Below are positions 1 to 9,346 of a stretch of 34,771 bases of DNA, piece by piece. Made by a program: the position numbers and the translations under genes. The notes beneath the pieces were generated by a model, which was not told where the DNA came from, made no database searches, and saw only the letters and a list, made by a program, of their open reading frames with translations. The first letter of the stretch is position 1. Every line of letters starts with the position of its first letter. The DNA comes from Candidatus Kapaibacterium sp. (lineage in GTDB: Bacteria > Bacteroidota > Ignavibacteria > Kapaibacteriales > Kapaibacteriaceae), in NCBI GenBank assembly GCA_030833725.1, contig JAURGP010000021.1:1-34771 (forward strand). The letters are read 5' to 3'.

Positions 1-594
1 CATGCCATGCGTTGTGGATGTCCAAGCCGGCAAGTTGTTGCGCACCGTGTACCCACCGAAAGCCCCCTGCAGACACACGGCTGCGAAGGCGGCAAGGGCC
101 AACCATAACAAGCGCCTCGTGCCACTGGATCGTCCCGCCGTCCACGCAAAACCAATCATCGATGCTGCAAGCATCACCATAAAAGACTCCATGAACCCCG
201 ACGGCATCGAGTGCACGCCAAAGATGGCCGTCACGATGGTTGCGAACACCAAGCCGACAAAGCCGGCAATCAAACCATGAGGACGCTCGCCTCGCGGTAC
301 GCTTCGGTAGACAACAACGAGGAGGATGGTGGTAACCAAGCCCACAACACTGGCGAACAGACGGTGGCCGTGTTCCCAGAACTTGTCGCCTTCCCACAGC
401 CATTTCGACGGAGCATAGGTCATCATCGGAGCAGCGTTCGACGTTGGCCAATCCGGGAAGGCCATGCCACTACGCGTGGTGTTCACGTGGCCACCCCACA
501 CGATCAACATGAAGGTCAGCACAGCCAGGACCGAACCGATCGTACGAATACGACGGAGAGCAATGGTGTCGCCGATGGTTCCTTCACTCGTCAT
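1..594 (-). CDS. ctaA: Heme A synthase CtaA/COX15 (partial, 3' end outside window)
   Basis: Integral membrane enzyme that oxidises the heme O methyl group to make heme A for the terminal oxidase encoded just upstream. I translated the minus strand by hand: 198 codons are open to the window edge. After a first membrane helix come the family signatures WGGHVNTTRSGMAFPDWP and EHGHRLFA, where the His residues are heme ligands, and later LQGAFGGYTVRNNLPAW. Several hydrophobic helices alternate with short loops, as expected. I place the start at the ATG at 594, which has a GGA seven bases upstream. An in-frame ATG at 618 is an alternative and would leave 12 bases after the ctaD stop. The C-terminal half lies beyond position 1. 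The family assignment is secure; the start is uncertain by 8 codons. Confidence 0.9.
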   Translation of the reverse strand, partial: MTSEGTIGDTIALRRIRTIGSVLAVLTFMLIVWGGHVNTTRSGMAFPDWPTSNAAPMMTYAPSKWLWEGDKFWEHGHRLFASVVGLVTTILLVVVYRSVPRGERPHGLIAGFVGLVFATIVTAIFGVHSMPSGFMESFMVMLAASMIGFAWTAGRSSGTRRLLWLALAAFAAVCLQGAFGGYTVRNNLPAWTSTTHGM

Positions 595-630
595 ACGTGA
601 TCCGTTTGATGGGCTCATTGTCCAAACACG

Positions 631-2505
631 TTACGCCGAAACCGTCGATGCCTGCTGGTGCTCATCCACTACAACCGTGCGATGGTGCACGGTTTTGGAT
701 GCACCTGGAATCCATTGTGGCCAGTAGTCCTCCTCACGACCCTCGACACTGAACTCGTACGGCCCACGGTACACCGTGATGTCCGTGTCAAAGTTTCCGT
801 GGCCAGGATGGGCAGGTGCTGCCCATTCCAGCGTGTTGGCATGCCATGGGTTGCGAGGTGCAGCCTTGCCCCACTTCAGGGAGTACAGGATGTTTGCCAC
901 CAGAATCAGCTGAGCAAATCCCATCACGATGGCTGAGATGGTGATGAACTCGTTCATACCACCAAAGCCCTTGAGGAAGTCGTAGATGTTTGGATCATAG
1001 ATACGACGCATGTGTCCGCCGACGCCAAGGATGTGCATCGGGAAGAACGTCGCGTTGAAGGCTAGGAACGACCAGAACAGGTGGCGGCGTCCCCATGTCT
1101 CGTTCAGCATCTTTCCGAACATCTTTGGATACCAGTAGTAGATACCGGCGAAGATGCCGAACAGCGAACCACCGAAGAGAACGTAGTGGATGTGCGCCAC
1201 GATGAAGTACGTGTCGTGGATGTAGATGTCCACGGGGGCCGAGGCCATGAAGATTCCGGACAATCCACCAATGATAAACATCGATACGAAGGCCAGTGCA
1301 GCAAGCATGGCCGACGAGAAGTGAATGCTGCCACGCCACAGCGTACCCAACCAGTTGAACACCTTGATCGACGAAGGAACAGCAATCACGATTGTCGACA
1401 GCATGAAGGTGGTACCCAGCAACGGGTTCATTCCGGACTGGAACATGTGGTGACCCCACACGATAAAGCCCAAGAAGGCGATACCGGCAATAGCGAACAC
1501 CATGGCCTTGTAGCCATAGACTGGCTTGCGGGAAAACGTTGCCATCACATCCGAAACGATGCCCATCAACGGCAGAATCATGATGTACACAGCTGGGTGC
1601 GAGTAGAACCAGAACACGTGTTGATACAGTACGGGCTGTCCTCCACCAGGGAAGGACCCGCTGGCAACCAGACTGTCAGGGAGGAAGAATGACGTGTGGA
1701 AGAAGTTGTCGAAGAACAGCATAGCCAAACCAGAGGCCAACACTGGTGTACCCAACGTAGCAATGATTGCCGTAATGAACAGGGCCCAGACGGTTAGCGG
1801 CATGTCGAACAGCTTCATGCCCTTAGCACGCTTATTCAGGACGGTGGCAACGTAGTTCACGGCACCCATGATCGACGAGAACCCTACCATGAAGATCGAA
1901 ATGATCCAGAGGGTCTGCCCGCTAAATTCAAGCGCCGGTTTGTTGATATCCGCCGAAAGCGGTGGATAGCTGGTCCACCCTGCTGTGGCAAAACCCGAAT
2001 CGGTGAACATACCGGCCAACAGGATCAAGCCCGCAGGCGGAACAAGCCAGAAGGACCACATGTTCAACCGTGGCAACGCCATGTCGTCCGTGCCAATCAT
2101 CAGCGGGATGCAGAAGTTGCCGAACATACCTACCGCCATCGGGATGATCACGAAGAAGATCATGATCGTGGCATGCATCGTGGTGAGTTTCACGAAAAAC
2201 TCTGGCGCGATAATGCCACTTCCCGCCTCCGTGACCCATGCATCCGGCATCAGAGAGCCAATGATGGGCACGGGCTGTCCAGGATACGCTAGCTGCCAGC
2301 GCAGCATCAATGCTGCAAGTCCGCCAAGGAACAGAAAGATCATCGAAGCAAGCATGAACTGCTTGGAAATGACCTTGTGGTCCGTGGAGAAGAGGTACTT
2401 CCGGTACCACGGCAATTCGTGGTGATCGTGGTGATCGTGATGGCCGTGTTCGTCGTGATGAGCGTGTGCAGCGTGCTCGTGCGTTTCCAGTTGTGTGGTG
2501 CTCAT
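631..2505 (-). CDS. ctaD: Cytochrome c oxidase subunit I, A2-type heme-copper oxidase
   Basis: Catalytic subunit of an aa3/caa3-type terminal oxidase; it reduces O2 to water and pumps protons in the inner membrane. It has 624 residues and about 12 helices. Heme a ligands are H111 and H440, and the heme a3 ligand is H438 (within HDTYFIVAHIHYV). CuB is bound by H303 and H352-H353. Residues 301-307 read YSHPAVY: the D-channel Glu of the usual HPEVY is absent and replaced by the YS motif that defines A2 oxidases. Y307 is the expected cross-linked tyrosine. The N-terminus carries 12 histidines in residues 9-29 before the first helix. It sits 67 bases downstream of ctaC and just ahead of ctaA. No subunit III gene is seen inside the window. 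Confidence 0.97.
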   Translation of the reverse strand: MSTTQLETHEHAAHAHHDEHGHHDHHDHHELPWYRKYLFSTDHKVISKQFMLASMIFLFLGGLAALMLRWQLAYPGQPVPIIGSLMPDAWVTEAGSGIIAPEFFVKLTTMHATIMIFFVIIPMAVGMFGNFCIPLMIGTDDMALPRLNMWSFWLVPPAGLILLAGMFTDSGFATAGWTSYPPLSADINKPALEFSGQTLWIISIFMVGFSSIMGAVNYVATVLNKRAKGMKLFDMPLTVWALFITAIIATLGTPVLASGLAMLFFDNFFHTSFFLPDSLVASGSFPGGGQPVLYQHVFWFYSHPAVYIMILPLMGIVSDVMATFSRKPVYGYKAMVFAIAGIAFLGFIVWGHHMFQSGMNPLLGTTFMLSTIVIAVPSSIKVFNWLGTLWRGSIHFSSAMLAALAFVSMFIIGGLSGIFMASAPVDIYIHDTYFIVAHIHYVLFGGSLFGIFAGIYYWYPKMFGKMLNETWGRRHLFWSFLAFNATFFPMHILGVGGHMRRIYDPNIYDFLKGFGGMNEFITISAIVMGFAQLILVANILYSLKWGKAAPRNPWHANTLEWAAPAHPGHGNFDTDITVYRGPYEFSVEGREEDYWPQWIPGASKTVHHRTVVVDEHQQASTVSA

Positions 2506-2572
2506 TCCGTGTATCCTGACGTTAATCGAGATAAATGTTCGGTATCAATCGTGAAGGTCACCGAAGAGAGAC

Positions 2573-3475
2573 TTACTCTTCGCCCCACACGTCGTCGGTT
2601 GCGTTATCGCTTGGAGCATCGGCAGAAGCTTCCTCAGAAGAAGCCTCAGCCTCACCAGCTGGTGTCTCGCTCGATTCAGCCGATGCACTCATGATGGCCG
2701 CCTGCTTGGCGATCTCACCATCCAGCCATGTATCGTACTCGGCCTTCGACAGCACCTTGTACTCTGCCCTCATTGCTCCATGACCGCCGCCACAGAGTTC
2801 GGCACAGGCCAGTTCGTACGTACCGGTCTTGAACAGATTGAACCAGATGTTCATCCACGTTCCTGGCACCACGTCCTGCTTGACGCGAGCGTGGGGCAGG
2901 AAGAACGAATGCAGCACGTCAATCGACGAGCCCCGTACCATCACATTGGCATTGACGGGCACGCGGAACTGATTCTCAACGACGAAGTCGTCCTGTGCCT
3001 TTGGGTCGTTGCGATCGATACCGAATGGATTGGTAGCGCTCATCAGGGCGCGGTTCGCACGGTTGTTGTAGGCATTGGCCCCGAACTCACCGTCCGCCCC
3101 TGGGTACAGGAAGTACCAGCCAAACTGCTTACCCAAGCACAGGATCTCGACATCGGGAGCTGGCATCTGCTCGGGATACTTGGTCTTTTCCCAGATATCG
3201 TCCGAGTACAGGCCGATTCCGGCAAAGAGGATCGTCGGCAGGATCGTCCACGTGAGCTCTACCACGTTGTTGCCGTGGTAGTTGTAGCCGCGGTGTCCCG
3301 GACGGGCACGATAGCGTACCATGAACCACGCCATCAACCCAAAGGTCAAGAAGAAGATCGCAACGCTGATCCAGTAGATCACTGCGAAGAGATCATCCAG
3401 GGCCTGACCGAAGGTGGAGATATTTTCCGGAAACCAGGCTAACATGTCGAAGACGCGGAGGAAGTCGCTCATCAT
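2573..3475 (-). CDS. ctaC: Cytochrome c oxidase subunit II (CuA subunit)
   Basis: Accepts electrons from cytochrome c through the binuclear CuA centre and passes them to subunit I. Two N-terminal membrane helices (about residues 27-50 and 72-92) precede a periplasmic cupredoxin domain. The CuA ligands are visible as H189 and the cluster CAELCGGGHGAM (C224, E226, C228, H232, M235). There is no fused cytochrome c domain; a separate cytochrome c gene lies immediately upstream. The last 40 residues form an Ala/Ser/Glu-rich acidic tail with no known role. The open frame extends to a TTG at 3493, but I prefer the ATG at 3475, which has a GGA seven bases upstream; the next codon is also ATG. Length is 300 aa. 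Confidence 0.95.
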   Translation of the reverse strand: MMSDFLRVFDMLAWFPENISTFGQALDDLFAVIYWISVAIFFLTFGLMAWFMVRYRARPGHRGYNYHGNNVVELTWTILPTILFAGIGLYSDDIWEKTKYPEQMPAPDVEILCLGKQFGWYFLYPGADGEFGANAYNNRANRALMSATNPFGIDRNDPKAQDDFVVENQFRVPVNANVMVRGSSIDVLHSFFLPHARVKQDVVPGTWMNIWFNLFKTGTYELACAELCGGGHGAMRAEYKVLSKAEYDTWLDGEIAKQAAIMSASAESSETPAGEAEASSEEASADAPSDNATDDVWGEE

Positions 3476-3525
3476 CTCAGTATCCGTGATCAATGATAGA
3501 TCGTGAGTGGTTGATGTCAGTAATC

Positions 3526-4131
3526 TTACAGCTCTGCTTCTGTGTAGGGCAGCAGTCGATCAGTGGTGGACGAACGAATCGCTGCCACTTCATCCGCTGT
3601 CACGGGCGTACCCGTATTGCCGAAGGATGAACGGACGTACGTGAGCACGTCGGCAATCTCCTGATCAGACAAGGCATCCTTCCAGGCTGCCATCTGACCG
3701 TTAATCGTTACGCCGTTGCGAACAATCTCGCCGCGCAAACCATGCAGAACAATCTTGATCGGTAACGTGGCGTCTCCCTGCGCAATGGCCGAGCCGGCCA
3801 GTGCGGGAATATTTGCCCCCGGGCTACCTTTACCGCTACCCAAGTGACACGCCGCACAGATGCGTGAATAGATAGCCTTCCCAGCACCTCCACCAGCCGC
3901 TGCGTCTGCTGTGGTCTCAGCACTGGCGTTCGGATCAACCCACACGGGATCATCACCGTAGGAAGTGAAGAATCCTTGGACATTACACGAAGTAAGCGTG
4001 GCGCCCACCAGCAGGAGTCCGGCAATCCGGAGCGAGACGGAAGATGCTAGAGTCATTCCTAGGTTCATACCAACATTCATGGTGATGGTTGTTGAAGTGC
4101 GTGCTGACTGCAAAGATACACTGTTCGTCAT
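3526..4131 (-). CDS. Membrane-anchored (lipoprotein) monoheme cytochrome c
   Basis: Class I c-type cytochrome, probably the electron donor to the oxidase encoded downstream. The heme site is CAACH at residues 92-96, and the likely axial methionine is M147 in NGQMAAW. A hydrophobic segment ends in the lipobox LTSC (Cys49), so the mature protein is expected to be lipid-anchored on the periplasmic side. An Ala/Gly-rich linker connects the anchor to the heme domain. The ATG at 4131 overlaps the epimerase stop as ATGA, which supports this start. It leaves an unusually long n-region of about 33 residues, however, and internal ATGs (for example codon 18) would give a more conventional signal peptide. 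The ctaC start follows 50 bases downstream. Function as oxidase donor is inferred from position. Confidence 0.88.
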   Translation of the reverse strand: MTNSVSLQSARTSTTITMNVGMNLGMTLASSVSLRIAGLLLVGATLTSCNVQGFFTSYGDDPVWVDPNASAETTADAAAGGGAGKAIYSRICAACHLGSGKGSPGANIPALAGSAIAQGDATLPIKIVLHGLRGEIVRNGVTINGQMAAWKDALSDQEIADVLTYVRSSFGNTGTPVTADEVAAIRSSTTDRLLPYTEAEL

Positions 4132-5039
4132 TTCCTAAACGATGCTACCGTGCGTACAATTCCCGAAGCCAGATCCATCGTGGGTTTCCATCCTGTTGCT
4201 CGATGCATTCGCTGATAGGAGCCCAACGTGCGGGCTGGATCCCCTGCCTTTGCCGGACCATGCTCAACCGTAAGGCGCTCCCCCAACGCATGCTCTAGGT
4301 GGTGCACCACATCCAGCACCGAGGCCTCCGTGGAGGTACACACCATGTAGGTCTCGTTCAGTCGGTGATCGGAAGCGGTAAGGTTGGCCGCCGCCACGTC
4401 CGACACGTAGATGTAGTCGCGCACTTGGCTGCCGTCACCGTGGATTCGGCACTGCTCACCACTTAGATGCTTGTGGAGGAAGATGGCCATGACGCCCGAT
4501 TCTCCAAATGGATTCTGCCGAGGACCGTACACATTGGTGTAGCGCAGGGTAGTAATCGTTAGCCCATGCGTTACTCGATAGTAGTCGGCGTAGAGCTCCA
4601 CGGCACGTTTTGACACGCCATAGGGGGCTATAGGCTTTGCGGGATGCTCCTCATCTGCGGGAAACTGATACATCTCCCCCAGCACTGCACTCGTCGATGC
4701 AAGGATCACGTGCGGCCGCGACGTGCGCATGGCCGCTTCCATCACGTTGATCGAGCCCAGGATGTTCACTGCCGCATCGTGTAGTGGCTTTTCGACACTG
4801 ACCCGCAGCTCCATGTGCGCTGCATGATGATTGACCACATCAAACTGCTCGCGCTCGAACAGCTCACGAAGCTCCTCCGAAGTGACATCCATCGCCACAA
4901 AACGCACTCCCTCGGGAATATTCTCTAGGCGTCCTGTAGAGAGGTTGTCGATTACGACGACTTCGTGGCCAGCCTGAGCGTAGGCTTCGGCTACATGCGA
5001 GCCAATGAACCCTGCCCCACCGGTGACAAGCACCTTCAT
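4128..5039 (-). CDS. NAD-dependent sugar epimerase/dehydratase (GalE-like extended SDR)
   Basis: Extended short-chain dehydrogenase of the UDP-glucose 4-epimerase type, expected to act on a nucleotide sugar for envelope polysaccharide. The Rossmann motif GGAGFIGSH is at residues 7-15, with D31 as the NAD-binding acid. The catalytic set is the Ser/Thr cluster 115-117 (STS) with Y140 and K144 in YGVSK. The sugar-binding region RYTNVYGPRQNP follows. Its length (303 aa) is slightly short for GalE. It overlaps purD by 4 bases upstream (ATGA) and the cytochrome c gene by 4 bases downstream. The exact substrate cannot be read from sequence; UDP-galactose or UDP-glucuronate epimerase and dTDP-glucose dehydratase-like enzymes share these motifs. 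Confidence 0.85.
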   Translation of the reverse strand: MKVLVTGGAGFIGSHVAEAYAQAGHEVVVIDNLSTGRLENIPEGVRFVAMDVTSEELRELFEREQFDVVNHHAAHMELRVSVEKPLHDAAVNILGSINVMEAAMRTSRPHVILASTSAVLGEMYQFPADEEHPAKPIAPYGVSKRAVELYADYYRVTHGLTITTLRYTNVYGPRQNPFGESGVMAIFLHKHLSGEQCRIHGDGSQVRDYIYVSDVAAANLTASDHRLNETYMVCTSTEASVLDVVHHLEHALGERLTVEHGPAKAGDPARTLGSYQRMHRATGWKPTMDLASGIVRTVASFRK

Positions 5040-6304
5040 CGCGCTTTCTTTCCGATGTCTGTTCGAAACATTTTCGTGGCGTAGGTAATCTTCTCCACCG
5101 CTGCATAGGACCGGCGCATGGCTTCATCGAGAGTTTCACCGATGGCCGTGACACCTAGGACGCGCCCACCATTGGTCACGAGCTGGTTATTCTTCATGGC
5201 CGTGCCAGCGTGGAACACCGTGACCTGCGGATCCTCTTCTGCACGGTCGATTCCGGCAATCGGCAGCCCCTTTTCATATTGATCCGGATACCCGGCAGAG
5301 GCCAACACCACGTTACAGGCCGATCCCCGCTGCGTGGAACGAACTGTTGACGGATCTAGTGCTCCTCGAGCTGCCGAGGCCAGAAGTGCTGCGACATCTG
5401 CGTCCAGCACCGACAATACGGCCTGCGTTTCGGGATCACCAAACCGCACGTTGAATTCTACCACCGATGGATGGTTGTCCCTCACCATCAGACCGCAAAA
5501 CAGACAACCAATGAATGGTGTTCCCATCTCAGTCATGCCGCGCAGAAGGGGCTGGACGATGCTTGTGGACACACGTTCCATGACCTCCGCGGTTGCGATG
5601 CCGGCTGGTGCATACGCCCCCATGCCTCCGGTATTCTTTCCCGTGTCGTCATCACCTGCGCGTTTGTGATCCTGAGCCGGAGCTAGGAGCAGGAAACGCT
5701 CCCCGTCGCAGATGGCGAACACGCTGACTTCCTCTCCTTCGAGAAAGCCCTCAATCACCACCCCGTCGTCGCCAAACATGCCCCGCATCATGTCGTCAAT
5801 GGCGCGCTGGGCCTCGTCGTGTGTGGCGGCCACCACGACGCCCTTGCCAGCAGCCAGGCCATCGTACTTGATCACAACGGGTACGGCATGCTGGAGGACA
5901 TAGTCCGTGGCAGCAGCATGTTCGTGCATTCCGAATCGACGGTATGGGGCTGTAGGGATACTCAGGCGTTGCATCAGATCCTTGGAGAACCCTTTCGAGC
6001 CTTCCAGTTGAGATGCAGCCTTCGATGGCCCAAACACATCCACGTCATGCTGCCGGAGCACATCGGCCAAGCCATCGCACAATGGTTGCTCGGGGCCAAC
6101 GACCACCAGCGTGACGCGTTGCTGCTCGCACCAACGAGCAAGGTCCGTGTGATCATCAAGACGCAAGGCAACACACTCTGCTTCCCTGGCGATACCGGGA
6201 TTTCCGGGGGCTACCCACAGCTTCTCGCACGATGGCGAATGCAGCAGAGCAACGGTAAGTGCGTGCTCACGACCTCCTGAGCCGATCAGGAGTATCCGTT
6301 CCAT
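5036..6304 (-). CDS. purD: Phosphoribosylamine-glycine ligase (GAR synthetase)
   Basis: Second step of purine synthesis: ATP-dependent joining of glycine to 5-phosphoribosylamine in the cytosol. It begins with the family signature RILLIGSGGREHAL. ATP-grasp features follow: KYDGLAAGKGVVVA, EGEEVSVFAICDG, and the metal site around EFNVRFGDPETQ. At about 422 residues the length is normal. Three in-frame starts are possible: TTG 6319, ATG 6316 and ATG 6304. I chose 6304 because it matches the usual PurD N-terminus and has GGA seven bases upstream. The gene follows the DUF3127 gene by 18 bases and overlaps the epimerase by 4. No other purine gene is nearby. Confidence 0.95.
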   Translation of the reverse strand: MERILLIGSGGREHALTVALLHSPSCEKLWVAPGNPGIAREAECVALRLDDHTDLARWCEQQRVTLVVVGPEQPLCDGLADVLRQHDVDVFGPSKAASQLEGSKGFSKDLMQRLSIPTAPYRRFGMHEHAAATDYVLQHAVPVVIKYDGLAAGKGVVVAATHDEAQRAIDDMMRGMFGDDGVVIEGFLEGEEVSVFAICDGERFLLLAPAQDHKRAGDDDTGKNTGGMGAYAPAGIATAEVMERVSTSIVQPLLRGMTEMGTPFIGCLFCGLMVRDNHPSVVEFNVRFGDPETQAVLSVLDADVAALLASAARGALDPSTVRSTQRGSACNVVLASAGYPDQYEKGLPIAGIDRAEEDPQVTVFHAGTAMKNNQLVTNGGRVLGVTAIGETLDEAMRRSYAAVEKITYATKMFRTDIGKKAR

Positions 6305-6322
6305 GTGGCGTTCCATCAACGA

Positions 6323-6706
6323 CTAGAACGGTACGTCGTCGAATTCGTCCTTGGCCGTGCCAGGCTGAGCCGAGGGAATCTGGGAGTAGTCCGTACCAGA
6401 CGGCGCACCGCTACCCGACAGACGCTCCAACCGCCAACAGTCGAGGCTGACCCAATAGTCCTTGGCGCCATCGTTTTTCCGCGTGTACTCTCGACCGCGC
6501 AGGTTGAAGAATACCTTGACCTGCTGCCCAACGGCATAGTTATCCAAGAGGGCAGTCTTGTCTTGAACAACCTGAAACTTCACGGACTGAGGATACTGCC
6601 CGTCCGGAATCTCAATGGCAAACTCACGCTTCTTGAACGTGTCGGAAACTTGCTGCGTATCCATGATGGATACAAGGGTGCCGGTTGCTTCGTAGGTAGT
6701 GCTCAT
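6323..6706 (-). CDS. DUF3127 OB-fold protein with an SSB-like C-terminal tip
   Basis: 127-residue protein that I recognise as the DUF3127 family of Bacteroidota. Diagnostic stretches are DTQQVSDTFKKREFAIEI, QSVKFQVVQDKTALLD and KVFFNLRGREY. The family is predicted to fold as an OB barrel related to single-stranded DNA-binding protein. The C-terminus is a short disordered linker ending in DEFDDVPF. That closely resembles the acidic-aromatic tip (DDDIPF) through which SSB recruits repair and replication partners. A role in single-stranded DNA or RNA binding is therefore plausible, but it is inferred. The gene lies 31 bases after alaS and 18 bases before purD on the same strand, so co-transcription is likely. 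It is not the replicative ssb of known type. Confidence 0.82.
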   Translation of the reverse strand: MSTTYEATGTLVSIMDTQQVSDTFKKREFAIEIPDGQYPQSVKFQVVQDKTALLDNYAVGQQVKVFFNLRGREYTRKNDGAKDYWVSLDCWRLERLSGSGAPSGTDYSQIPSAQPGTAKDEFDDVPF

Positions 6707-6737
6707 CTGAAAACAATAAGTGAATCAAGAAGTAAAA

Positions 6738-9287
<2,550 letters not shown>

Positions 9288-9333
9288 GAAGGTAGGTTCT
9301 GCGTTAATGAACGCGACAAATTACGGCGGAGAG

Positions 9334-9341
9334 TACATTTG
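9334..9341 (+). promoter_or_regulatory. Bacteroidota-type -7 box for the M61 peptidase (leaderless candidate)
   Basis: TACATTTG matches TAnnTTTG, the -7 element used by the Bacteroidota primary sigma factor. It ends five bases before the ATG at 9347, and there is no Shine-Dalgarno sequence, so the transcript may start at or next to the initiation codon. No clear -33 TTG was found. A small inverted repeat, GCGTT-N4-AACGC, lies just upstream at 9301-9314. Confidence 0.6.
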
Positions 9342-9346
9342 TTTCG

